Shown: in pieces, positions 33,733 to 45,000 of the stretch | How the letters are laid out: each line of letters begins with the position of its first letter | Position numbering within the stretch: position 1 is the stretch's first letter | NCBI GenBank assembly: GCA_013076295.1 | Contig: RQOL01000658.1 | Coordinates: forward strand, 1-64,000 | Direction of reading: 5' to 3' | Length of the DNA: 64,000 bases | From: Sanderia malayensis | Lineage: Eukaryota > Cnidaria > Scyphozoa > Semaeostomeae > Pelagiidae | Notes under the pieces: generated by a model | The model's input: the letters and a program-made list of their open reading frames with translations, nothing else | Database searches by the model: none | What the model was told of the DNA's origin: nothing | Position numbers and translations under genes: made by a program

Positions 33733-36351
33733 TTAAAACTCTTCCTCTTCTTCCTCGTCAGTTGGACGCCGTACTTTGGTCTGCACCATCTTCTTTTTCT
33801 GCTTGAAAATATCACCACCACCAGCATGTGCAACCATTTGCATCAATGCTTCATCATTACCATAGTCATCAATGTCAATGACCATCAAAGGCTCTTTCTC
33901 GTGGTGTTTCTTTCCTGATAGCTCTTCCATCATTCTTTCATTCATAAACAAAGTCATGTGAAGCTTAGGAAGAATATAGGAAAGAAGAAAGACAAAGGCG
34001 TGAAGAACTGTGATAACAATAGCAACTTCAACCCTTGTGAGCAATTCCAATGCAAAAAAATCAATAATGTAGATGAAAGAGATAGTATAGTACACACACG
34101 AAGTAAGACATAGCCAATTGTACTCGCGAAAATGTGCTTCGACATTTGGGACACTGCAGTTTAAGACATTCGTGAAAATGCTCAATGCAATATTAAAACC
34201 ATAAGATAGCCAAAACAGATAATTTCGAAACAATGAGCATTCTATGTATTTCACATTCCATTTCTCAGTGTCCTCAAAATAAATCCAAACACCCTCATAG
34301 TAAAGACCGACACCAAGTAATAGTACGTGAAGTAGAAGAATAATAACACCAACACAGAAGCCTGGTCGTGAACCAAAACACGATTGCTTCATTGAACCAT
34401 CGTCGTTGTAATATACGGAATGAAAGGCCCACGTTTTGGTAATGAGTGCTGCCAATGGAATAGTAAGAGCAATGTTGAATGCACAAGCATATATGATGCA
34501 AATATTCACGGTTGGCTTGAATAGCAAGATGAGTGAAGACAAAAGTATTAAGAGGCATCCAAAAAGGAGTATTTGCATTGTCTCATTGTCGGCCACCTTC
34601 ATTACTTTGCATTCCTTATTCTGGTTCATGATGAACATTGAAATCAACGTAAACAACAGTCCAATGACCATCAAAAACATTGCGAATTCAGCAAGTGGGC
34701 TGGATATCGTCAGATGCGATTGTTGGAATGCATGGCATTTTGATTTTTCGGCATTTGGGGTATGTAGTGCTGGACATCTGGAACAATTTGAATTGGTCAT
34801 GTTACTGAATGTGTTCTTCGGACATGCTAAACATGACCAGCAGCACATTGGAGCATTCTTCGGATATTGTATTTGCTCTCCTTGTACGCAATCATGGGAG
34901 CATTTAGACAAGGGAATCTTCTTTCTTCCATCTTTCCACTTCAGCAAAGCTTTCTTGATGGAAAATCTCTCCTCCTTATCTCTCTTCCAATTCCCTACCT
35001 CCACAGTCTTTAATTCCAATGACGTATTACCATGCATGTTATGCAATGAAAAGGACTGCGCCATGGCATTTTTATCCTGGTTGAATTGAACCCTATTTCT
35101 CGTGATTGGTGATTGGAAATCAAGACCAATCATTGATTCTGTCAAGGACAGCTTCTTTGTTTTGTTTGCTGGTTGGTTTAGCATGCTTTGCACGCCATTT
35201 GCAAATGCATAAACAGCATCAATTGTGTATGCAATAGACGTCTTATATTTCATCATCTCTTCAATGAGCGTTTTTCTTATTTTTCTACAAGTCGACTTGT
35301 CAGTTGGTAATGTTGCATTCACAGCAGCACATTTCCCTTTCGCTCCCATTTGCTTTAATACTTCCTTAAGTAACTCAGGATCACTTAAGATTGGTTTATT
35401 CTCATCTTCCAAATAATTCGAGAAACCATTTACATCTGGTGTGTCTGAAGCAACAGAAATCATCCCTTCGACTTGACTTGCATAGTTCTTGATTTCATCT
35501 AACTTCCACGAATTGGAACTGATAAAGATTACGCGCGTTATGTTAAGCCTTGCAAATTCCTCTATTGCGACAAGCTCATCCTTTTTATCACCATACAACA
35601 CAACAACCCTGACGTTGCTATTCTTCGCTATCTCAGCAACCTCATTTTTGATATCGTCTTCCGACTTTACCAGCTTATTACGCATGTAACATTTGTTTGC
35701 TTTTTTGAAATCGTGTTGGAACTGCCTTAAAAATGCACGACCTTTTCCATTGTCTGTGACAATAAAGCTTGTGAACTCAAATTTCATGCTACTTATAAGA
35801 CTAACAATTGCATTACTTTTGGATTGATCTTCGGGATATGTGGATAATAAATTATTTGCATCTTCGCTTTTCAATCCGATTTGTTGTAGATTAACATTGT
35901 TTTTGTCAAAGCCAAACTGTGCGATTTGCTCAAAGTTTAAAAGCCGCATCACTGACAGTGACTCTTTCGTAAACCTTCCAATCACAATGGAAACTGCTTT
36001 TATTAAACCTGGGGTATTTCTTGATTTTCGCTTTGCTTCATTAAATGCATACGCAATGTCTTTCTCTTTCTCAATTGAGTTGCACGTATCCCTTATGTCA
36101 TAACCTAAGCTTCGATCTGTTGTGAATTTTCCCAATAGTTTATGATCACTGTTGATTTCTGCCACTGCAAAGCGAATAGCTTCTGCGACTGCAATCCCTT
36201 CGTAATTTACTTGACTACATGTTCCGTTGTACTTGGTACGGATTGGTAGTATAGCCCCAACTATATAATCACCATCTGTTTGGTCAGCAGCTACGGTCAC
36301 CAAATTTATTAACACAAAATAAAATACCTTTGACATGCCTTTTAGTGACAT
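33733..36351 (-). CDS. Class C GPCR, metabotropic-glutamate-receptor-like (intronless)
   Basis: One uninterrupted frame. I start at the ATG at 36351, which gives a signal peptide (MSLKGMSKVFYFVLINLVTV); the frame is open to an ATG at 36402, but a CATTTTCAG acceptor-like site lies between. Domains: a Venus-flytrap ligand domain (about residues 30-460, with GYDIRDTC and YTIDAVYAFANG), a cysteine-rich NCD3G region (CSHDCVQGEQ, CCWSCLAC), and a class C seven-helix domain (from about SPLAEFAMFLMVIGL to LLSYILPKLHMTL), then an acidic tail ending EEEEEEF. It would sit in the plasma membrane and signal through G proteins. The loop that contacts glutamate's alpha-amino acid group in mGluRs is not conserved here, so the ligand is unknown. 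Paralogue of the gene at 37935. Confidence 0.9.
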   Translation of the reverse strand: MSLKGMSKVFYFVLINLVTVAADQTDGDYIVGAILPIRTKYNGTCSQVNYEGIAVAEAIRFAVAEINSDHKLLGKFTTDRSLGYDIRDTCNSIEKEKDIAYAFNEAKRKSRNTPGLIKAVSIVIGRFTKESLSVMRLLNFEQIAQFGFDKNNVNLQQIGLKSEDANNLLSTYPEDQSKSNAIVSLISSMKFEFTSFIVTDNGKGRAFLRQFQHDFKKANKCYMRNKLVKSEDDIKNEVAEIAKNSNVRVVVLYGDKKDELVAIEEFARLNITRVIFISSNSWKLDEIKNYASQVEGMISVASDTPDVNGFSNYLEDENKPILSDPELLKEVLKQMGAKGKCAAVNATLPTDKSTCRKIRKTLIEEMMKYKTSIAYTIDAVYAFANGVQSMLNQPANKTKKLSLTESMIGLDFQSPITRNRVQFNQDKNAMAQSFSLHNMHGNTSLELKTVEVGNWKRDKEERFSIKKALLKWKDGRKKIPLSKCSHDCVQGEQIQYPKNAPMCCWSCLACPKNTFSNMTNSNCSRCPALHTPNAEKSKCHAFQQSHLTISSPLAEFAMFLMVIGLLFTLISMFIMNQNKECKVMKVADNETMQILLFGCLLILLSSLILLFKPTVNICIIYACAFNIALTIPLAALITKTWAFHSVYYNDDGSMKQSCFGSRPGFCVGVIILLLHVLLLGVGLYYEGVWIYFEDTEKWNVKYIECSLFRNYLFWLSYGFNIALSIFTNVLNCSVPNVEAHFREYNWLCLTSCVYYTISFIYIIDFFALELLTRVEVAIVITVLHAFVFLLSYILPKLHMTLFMNERMMEELSGKKHHEKEPLMVIDIDDYGNDEALMQMVAHAGGGDIFKQKKKMVQTKVRRPTDEEEEEEF

Positions 36352-36402
36352 GATGCACCCGGATGAAGAATGCAACTGAAAATGTCTGAAAAATAAATAC
36401 AT

Positions 36403-37934
36403 TCGTTTCTTAAAAAGTACGTTTGTGATGACATAATGCCTTTAACTATGAACACTTGTATCTTAACACGAAGTAGTGAATACAAAACAAAGTAAGATTC
36501 AACTAGAGCTTGATAGGGTTCCAGTTGTCAACAGAAAACTGGAGTAAAAGCTTACCTAATGACCACATAAACTCTTACCATTCAAGAACTTATTCCTTCC
36601 ACACTTTGAACGTGTTTTCAAGAGAACAACATTCATACACACCTATGTCCTTAAGAAGACACGATAGGTAACAGACCTAAAATTTCCATAATGCCTTATT
36701 ATTCACAGTATTAAATCGGGTATGAGCTGAAATGATCAGATTAGTCAATGTCCATTGAACTTGCGATAATGTAAACTCGCAACACAACACAGTAACCGTG
36801 CACCTTTATAGCGCCATCTAACATACCAACACATCAAAAACTTCAACGACGTTCAAAGATAGGTTCATTTAACACTTTCTGCTAAATTTCGGATGAATAA
36901 ATTTAAGAAAATTCAAATTGTGGCTGCCAACTGTGCTACGAATTGTCTTTTGGATTCGCTATAGTTTTCCTGCTTAACAATGGTAAATTGAGCTCAGTGT
37001 GTCTCCCATGAATGGATTAACGTTCTTATTAACGCTTGAGAGCATCACTAAACATGAAGAAGAATTTATCATAAAAAAAGAAAACATATATCCAAAACAT
37101 TGGTGGTTTTCATAGGAGAATGATGTTATGCTAAATATTTGATTACAATATATGTATATTAAAACACAAAGTTTACAATAAATGGAATGCCAAGCCAGAA
37201 GCAATGCCAGGAAACATAAACCCACTGAAACCATATCATGTACAGAAAGCTTGTTGGAGCATCATCTAAATTCCCAAGGAAAAGAAAGTTGTAACAATAT
37301 TCGAATGTGAAATGCTAAACCGTCACAGGAGAGTTTCTCTCGAGTTTCTCCACTTGCTGCCTTTCAAATTTCCAAAATGTTTCTTCAATGTCGTTCTTGC
37401 GTGATATAATGTTCGCCCCATTATGGTTAATCAGCTAGTGCATGGATTATTAATACAATATTACTTATATGATGATTTTGCATAAACTTCACATAGGTGC
37501 ATTGCAGTGCAGTAAAAGTACATAATGCAATGTACATAGAAATATCATAATTCTACGTGTAAAGTGTATAAACATATATATTGCTAAACACTAAAGAAAA
37601 GAGTTTTTTGAACTTTGCTTTGATTCTGCGGCAGGAGCACGAGCTTTGTTGAAGAATAATCCTACGCCTTTGTCGCGGAGCCTAAAATGAACACAAATTA
37701 TTAGGTTCCAGAAAACTAACTAATTTACTGAACATGCGGAAGAGCGCTTATCAATTAAATTATATCTTTCTGCTATTTGCATTTCAGTGATGGGGAATTT
37801 ACAGCAAGAAGGAAAGGAAAAATAAATGGTGTAAGGGGTATGGATATTGAAATAGAAATAGATGAATTAAAAAGGAAGCAAGTTTGTGCCAATTAATCGA
37901 GCCAAAGAAGAGAAAAAGGATGGCATACAAGTAG
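36403..37934. other. Intergenic region between the two receptor genes
   Basis: Probable upstream region of the 33733-36351 gene. A possible 3' exon of the upstream receptor lies at about 37617-37682, preceded by the acceptor CATTTTAG. Otherwise no gene, repeat or promoter motif stands out. Confidence 0.35.
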
Positions 37935-40565
37935 CTACTTAGTTTGGATGGAGTATAAAGAAATCAACTGACCTGATGCGCGTGGTTCTGCTTTACTGTC
38001 CTTCTTATCTTTGACTTTAAGAGATAGGACTTTCACTCTGCCAAGTGCAGCAAGACCTGACATGTGAATTGACGGCAATTTTTCTTCTGGTTTATCCTCC
38101 TCCTCGTTCATTAAGGGTTGGCCATCAGGACCTAATTCTTTTATTTGTTGCGGCTGCTTATAAAGTATGAGGCGCAATTTCGGGATGAAATAAGTAATGA
38201 GGAACAGGAAGCCGTAAAGGATGATTAGAATGCTTGCAGCCTCTACCACGTGCTTTCCAAAAACGCTGTAGATGCATGTAATGAAGATGAATGAGGCGAA
38301 GTAGAAGCAGCATGCTGTAATGCAAACCCATTTCAGTTCTTTAAAATCGTCATTGATCTTCAGTGACCTACAGGATAGTAGATTGAGTACAATGCTCAGT
38401 GCGACATTATACGCAAACCCAATCCAAAAAACGACATTTTTCACATAGGAGCACTCTGCATACATCACATTCCATTGTTCTGTTGGATGGTACTCTACAT
38501 AAGATGACGTGGATCGAATTCCAATGCTCATTATGATCACCTGCCCAATCAAAACAATGACAATCACTATAAGATGTGGCCTGGAACCAAGTAATGAATT
38601 CTTGAGCTCCATGTTTTCGTCAAAGAATCTGTGCCGTACATTGGATGACTTTGTAAACAGGACAGCCAATGGGATCGTTAAGCCAAAGTTAAACATGATA
38701 ACATAGGATATACAGCTTCCTGGTGATGGCTCTAGCAGCAAGGGAACAGGTGCGAAGAAACATAAACCTATACCAAATAGCATGAAAACCATTATTTTAT
38801 AGTCAGCTGACTTGACCACATCACATTCTCTGTTTTGACTGAATATACCCAATGTGAAAAATGTTACGCACATGCCAGCTGTGATGAAAAACATAAGAAA
38901 TTCGCCCATTGGCTCAAACCATTTGAATGATACCTTTTTGAATGCAACACACGCTGATTGCTGAGGGTTTGCAACTTGTGTTGATTTGCACTTTTTACAC
39001 GATAGTGAATTATTTCGTTCACTAACTGTGCCATTTGGGCATGGCTGACAAGACCAACAGCAAAGAGGACCATTTGTTGCTGGTACACGCTGACTTCCTT
39101 GAAGACAATTATGGTTGCAAATCGATGTTGGTGTGGAGTGAATGCCATGCTTCCATCTCAAGACCTTTTTATTCAATGCTAATTGTTGGTTTTCTCTTGT
39201 ATTCCAAATTCCAGATTGTATCAACTCGATACCATTGACTAAGCTGTGTTGAACATTATAGATAATTGACATAATATCAAGATTAAGTCCTTCGGCATTG
39301 AATTTAATATTATTTTTTGTTAACGGAGACCTAAAACGCACAGTTTTCATTGCCTCAAAGACTGATATTTCTTTCTTATGTAACGCCTTCTTCTCAATAC
39401 CATGAGCAAATGCATAAACAGCATCGATGGTATACGCGGCATCGGACTTGTATTTCATCAGTTCAAGTATCATTTTCCTGCCTATCGTGTCGCATTCATT
39501 CTCTGCACTGCTTGTCATGTTAGCTGCATTGCTAATGCAATCAGTTGAACCGCCCATCTTGATGAACAACTCTTGAATCAACGCACTTTTGTTGTAAGGT
39601 CTTTTCAATGATGACAAGTACAAGCTGAACCCAGTGGCTTCTTGTTTCTTGTTATCTACGTTGATCATTCCTTCCACTACACGGGGGTAATTATTTAATT
39701 CATTCACATCTTGCCTCCATGGTAACGTGCTAAACCAAATAATGCCAGTGAGATTCTGTTGCTTCGCTTCCTCAAACAAAGACTTGCTGTCCTTTTTATC
39801 CAAATGCAAAACAACGACTTTGGCTAACGGATTGCGTTTGATTTGATTTACTGCATATTTAATGCTCTGCTTTGAATCAATAACAATGTCATTTGAATAA
39901 CAGCTATCAATACTACTTTTAAACTCTGTTTTAGTCATCTTTGCATATTCTGTTTGCTTTCTATCATTTGATACAACCAACGTTATGTACTTAATTTTCA
40001 GGGCTTTTAGTATACCAACTGTTGCTTTTAGCTTGTAAAAGTTAGCCGGATAAGTGGACATGAGATAAAAGTTATTCTTTGCAGCTGATTTGCCACTTGA
40101 TGAAAGCTTGACATTATCTGATGCATAGCTGATCTGTGGTATTTTTTCAAATGCAAGAAGCTCCATGATAGCTGTTTCATTGTGATCGAATCGGCTAAGA
40201 ACTATAGATATGGGCACTTTATCTTGTTTTACCTGGTTACGATTTCTGTATTGCTTGTTGAATTCATAGGCAAAATCTTTGGCCTTCTCGACGTCATTGC
40301 AAGAATCACGCAAATCGTATCCAATTAAACGAGGTTTGGCTAGTGGCAAAACTTTCTCCCTGTTGATTGTTTGGGCAGCAAGTTTGATTGCTTCTGCAAT
40401 GACAACACCTTTAATGTTTATCGAGCCACAAGAGCGAGCTTTTTCCCCAGCATCGTGCATTGGAATTATGGCTCCGAATATAAACTGTCCATCTTGGCGT
40501 TCAGCACTGCTTATGCTGAGAAGGAACAGTGCAAATGCAGAATAGAAATATCCCAGTATCGACAT
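37935..40565 (-). CDS. Class C GPCR, metabotropic-glutamate-receptor-like (intronless), paralogue
   Basis: An 876-codon frame with a signal peptide (MSILGYFYSAFALFLLSISS), Venus-flytrap domain (GYDLRDSC, YTIDAVYAFAHG), cysteine-rich region (CNHNCLQGSQ, CCWSCQPC), a class C seven-helix domain (from about EFLMFFITAGM to LITYFIPKLRLIL) and a basic cytoplasmic tail. Same order and many shared motifs as the gene 1.6 kb downstream on the same strand, so a tandem duplication. Near the end a good donor, TCAG|GTCAGT (about 37967), suggests that the last 11 codons can be replaced by a spliced exon near 37617-37682; read in phase, that would add only a few residues. Ligand unknown: the mGluR glutamate-contact loop is not conserved. 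Confidence 0.9.
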   Translation of the reverse strand: MSILGYFYSAFALFLLSISSAERQDGQFIFGAIIPMHDAGEKARSCGSINIKGVVIAEAIKLAAQTINREKVLPLAKPRLIGYDLRDSCNDVEKAKDFAYEFNKQYRNRNQVKQDKVPISIVLSRFDHNETAIMELLAFEKIPQISYASDNVKLSSSGKSAAKNNFYLMSTYPANFYKLKATVGILKALKIKYITLVVSNDRKQTEYAKMTKTEFKSSIDSCYSNDIVIDSKQSIKYAVNQIKRNPLAKVVVLHLDKKDSKSLFEEAKQQNLTGIIWFSTLPWRQDVNELNNYPRVVEGMINVDNKKQEATGFSLYLSSLKRPYNKSALIQELFIKMGGSTDCISNAANMTSSAENECDTIGRKMILELMKYKSDAAYTIDAVYAFAHGIEKKALHKKEISVFEAMKTVRFRSPLTKNNIKFNAEGLNLDIMSIIYNVQHSLVNGIELIQSGIWNTRENQQLALNKKVLRWKHGIHSTPTSICNHNCLQGSQRVPATNGPLCCWSCQPCPNGTVSERNNSLSCKKCKSTQVANPQQSACVAFKKVSFKWFEPMGEFLMFFITAGMCVTFFTLGIFSQNRECDVVKSADYKIMVFMLFGIGLCFFAPVPLLLEPSPGSCISYVIMFNFGLTIPLAVLFTKSSNVRHRFFDENMELKNSLLGSRPHLIVIVIVLIGQVIIMSIGIRSTSSYVEYHPTEQWNVMYAECSYVKNVVFWIGFAYNVALSIVLNLLSCRSLKINDDFKELKWVCITACCFYFASFIFITCIYSVFGKHVVEAASILIILYGFLFLITYFIPKLRLILYKQPQQIKELGPDGQPLMNEEEDKPEEKLPSIHMSGLAALGRVKVLSLKVKDKKDSKAEPRASGQLISLYSIQTK

Positions 40566-42021
40566 GATTAAAAGACAGTCCAGACCTCTGCCAGAGAACT
40601 GAATTTAATATCACGAGAAAATGCTTCTCAGTTCTAGCTCTATATGAATCCAACCAGCATTTAACGTTAATTTAGTACATACACGAAAACAGAAAGGCAC
40701 CTTATGTGCTTTGCAACGATACCTGCCAAAATCACCTCGAGCGCTTCATTGTTAGTTTAGATCAAAACGAATTAGCGAAATGGGCGTAAAAAAATATCAC
40801 CTCTTAATTTCATAATCAACTCTCTTATCCATCTGCTTCTAATTTCATCTGCACAGAACCAATAATTTCCGCTTGAAATTTGCAATTCAACGAAGCGGGA
40901 CTATCCGACATCTTATATGGTCCTAAAATGATGTTAAATTAAAAACAAGTATTAAAAAATGGTAAATTTGTTTGTAAAATATATTGCAGATAGCTTATTA
41001 GCTTAATGTGTCAAGCATGAAAGCACCAAATATTATTTGACTTGCTGTTAAAGATCAAAGAAGCACAGCGTCACTCATTATAGGATTTTCATCCATAAAT
41101 CGTTTGTTTCTATTCCTAAGTTATTCTGCCATTGAGTTTTCTTAACATGATATCAAGATGCTTTATCTATTCTTCTAAAGAAAAACTGACTTATGTCAAA
41201 AGAGATTGTTCTTTTTCTTTATACGAACCCGGGTGCTTCTGGTCTAGTTTAATGCGGATTAAAATAAAGCAAAGGATCCATCTAGTAATAAGGTTAAGGT
41301 TCTCGATTTATGCAACGTGCTAATCGTTTTTTTCTTGCCAATATCTCCTTCATTGCCAATTGGAATTCTTTGCGTTTTCGTCAGCCATGCTCCATACCTT
41401 AATGATGAAAACAATTTGTTCTCTAACATATAACTGTACATTCATTAAAAGATAATATTATAAATTGAATAAAACTTGGAATACACAGGCACTGTAAGAA
41501 TATGGTTTTTTAAGACAATCTTGCTCTTGTACTAATCTCGTACTCCTATTTTATACATGTAGAATTTAATCACAAACAAAAACAAACAAAACATTCTTCT
41601 ATATATTACTCAAATAGTGTTTTTCTTCAAATAATCTAGCCTCGTGGCGTTAACGTGCAAACAACGCCACTGAGCATTGCTTGATTAGACCTGTCAAATT
41701 GTTGAAAATTTCACTAATTCCATGACGTCATCAATCCTATGACGTCATAAATCAGCACCTTGAATGAACCAAAACGAAAATTTGTTCACGGATATAAGCT
41801 ATATATTCCTAAATCTAAAACTTCCAATGAAAACTCCCAAACCCTTGGGCGTGAATTACATCATCTTCCTGTGTTGCCAAAAAAACATGTCCATATTATA
41901 TTTGTACCAGAAAAAAAAAAAAAAAAAAATGATTTAAAACCCGCATCAGAATGAGACTATTTCACGAAAGTAGCTGAAAGCTCTATTCGAGAATCAATAC
42001 CACTGGATCCTCTCCAAGATC
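40566..42021. other. Intergenic region with two CRE palindromes and a poly(A) tract
   Basis: No gene supported. TGACGTCA occurs at 41722-41729 and 41739-41746, 17 bases apart. A run of about 20 A lies at 41911-41930. The left part should hold the promoter of the receptor gene at 40565, the right end the 3' flank of ERCC6. Confidence 0.45.
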
Positions 42022-45000
42022 TTATTGAAAATTGTCTTTAAGAAACCAAGTCCCTCTTCCATCAACTTTTCGAAAATTACAAACTTGTTTGAGCATCTCT
42101 TTAAAAAGTGCATTTTTCTTATTATCGATTTTTGATTTGAATTTCTGTAAAATTTCGTGCGTAGTTGCCTTGCCAGCATCCTTTGCTTCCAAAGCAACAA
42201 AATGACGAATTTCTTTGATCATTTCCATCTCTTTCGTCGCATCAGCTGAGTTTAAGTTGATATTATAATCATTGCAAACATTCAAGCAGCCAGCTTCATT
42301 ACTTGATGAACTGGCAGTTAATGCATTGCGGGCTCTCATCCTTTCAAGAAGTACTGATGATGACAAATTATCATCATTATGATGCTTGATTATTTGGGAC
42401 CCATCAAAATGCTTCTGTTCAGTATCAATTTTAGATCTTGAATCCTCGTTGGAGGGTGTTGATCTTTTTACTCCAAAACGAGGCCTCCTCGCTGGAGTGC
42501 CTGCTGCTCCATTTGCATCAGTCCATGTTGGAACACTGACGTGTGACTTTCTGCAGTGTGCACGCGATTCACGAAGTGCTTCAGATGCTTGTTTAGCAAT
42601 CCGTTCTGCCTCTTTTTCCACCAGAACGTAGTCAGGGTTTCCGGCTTCCACGATTTTGTCATGTTTTAGAGCACTGTGCATTCCTGTAAATCAAAATAAA
42701 ACCTTTACTTCACCTGCTAAAAAACATTATGTTAACACCAAAATAGATTTTACAGAGGTAGATCAAATTTGTCATCTGAGTGTGCTGTTGCAGAGCATAA
42801 ACGTTTAAATGCATTTAAATTACTTTTATATAAAAACTTTTGGCATATATAGCCTAACGTTTCAGTAGCAAAATAAAGAATCAGCCTCGAGTGATTCTTA
42901 CTTTGTTACTTATTATGTATTCGAATTTCCTGTCCATAGTAATGTCTGAGCATAATCTGCTGTAGCTACCTCGTTATTTTTCAATTGTTGCTGGCAACCT
43001 CATTTTTGAGGTTTGAAGAGCATCATTCTGTCTTATTTATTATATTCTTTTTATTTTTTGGGCAACTCTCAATCTGTTGTTTCCCATAAAAGTTCCTCTT
43101 ATTAAATTAAGTGAAATACACATACCTGCATTTTGAAACAATGCATGCAATATCTCTTTATCGTGCTTTTTATTTAATTCCTTTTCATCTATTTCATCTT
43201 CTTCACTTTTCTTGTAAATTGCATGTTTATCCAAATTCTCAATGTTTACACCTTCTAATTTCACTTTCTTCTTTTTCTTTCTCTTTATTTTTCCATGGCG
43301 TGCATAAAAAGAATGGCTTATCTGCGCTCTAATCAGCTTATTTCCTTTACTCTCTTCTGTCTTTAACTTTTTAAAAGAATCTCTATTTGATATATCAATC
43401 TTTTCACTTTCTTTACTCTGATCTTCATCGCCATGCTCCAATCTATCAACAGACTTCATAAGACGAACCCCATTATCATTATGAACTTCTTCAGGTGGTA
43501 TATCTTGTGCAGAATCTTTACTGGTAGATTGCTTAATATCACTTTCATCAACTTTCCAAACATCTTTGTTTGACTTCATTGCTGCGAGTTCCTTTTTTGA
43601 AATTTTTGGAGTTTGTTTTTTTACCTTCGAAGATAAAGTTGTTTTCCGTTGCTTTTTGGATATGTTTTGGGGTAATTTTACTTCGGATCCAGTACCAGCA
43701 AATAGCGAGCCTGTTTCAGTTGACTGCTGAGGTTTTACATCTCCCAGTGTGAATAACTCATATAGATCATTCGATTTAAAAAACCTTCTTTGAGCAGGAT
43801 TTTGCAAAACTCGATTTACTAGGAACTGTTTGAATATTTGTCTGAAAAAAAAAACAAGAACTGTGAAACCAAGCGCTTTTTTCGCCTCGAAGAGCAAACG
43901 AACAATCGATAATTAATTCGGATTATCCATGCACCTGTGATAAATCTTCTCTTCAATTGTCCCTGTAGTAAGAAGTCGATAAATGGTGACATGCCTGTCT
44001 TGTCCTATTCTCCACGACCGCTCCCGAGCTTGGGTATCCGTACTCGGATTCCAATCCGGATCAAATATAACAACACGATCTGCACCAGTCAAATTTAAAC
44101 CAAGTCCACCAACACGCGTAGTCAGAAGGAATATGAAAATTGAACTATCCTGCAGCACCAACATGAACAAATAAAAAACCAAATGAAATGATAATACCCT
44201 TGAAGAAACTATGTGTGTAAGAATGACAAAATCTTGTACAGAATAAAAGAGCATTCATTAGAGTTTACCTGGTTAAATTTGTCCACAAATGGTTGACGTG
44301 AGCCAATAGATGTTGTTCCATCCATTCTCAAGTAATTATAATTGCATTTCTTCACAAAGGTCTCCAAAATGTCCAGCATCTATTTACAAAATAAAGTCTA
44401 AATTCAAATATCATCAATCAGTTATACGATAACTCGAATAAATCAATCATTTTATCAAATCCAAAATAAAGTTTAAATTATAAAAAGAGACATACCTGTT
44501 TAGTTTGCGAAAAAAGAAGAACTCTATGATTCTGTTGGTCCCATATTTTAAGCAATGATTCAATGACAATCATTTTACCAGATCTTTTCCAAAACCCATA
44601 GCCCTGATGGAACTGACCTTCTTCTTGATTTGAATCACTGTGGTCACAACTGACTGGTTGATCTGATGATTTCATCCAGTCAAGTGAGCCAGCTGATGAT
44701 GATAAATCAGGGTGATTGCACAGTTTACGTAACATGATTAATCCAGGAAATATCTTGAAGAAAACAATATTGATTTATATTACTTTGTTTCGTTGCTGTT
44801 CGAGTTCTCTGAAAAACCAAATTCTTTCGTTGTTCAGACACATTAATTTAATCAAAATTAACCTTCATTCTTCCGGCCAAAATGGAAGCGACTTCATTGG
44901 ATTGAATGTATTTTTTATAGAGCTCAGTTTGCTCATCTGTCAGACGACAAAACAAGACCTAGAAGGAAATAAAAATCCTCTATCGTTATATGAACTGAAA

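Noticed and set aside
34436..35089. A 217-codon plus-strand frame
   Set aside because: It is the antisense shadow of the class C receptor gene.
41911..41930. A poly(A) run as a retrocopy tail
   Set aside because: No coding sequence or target duplication could be matched to it.
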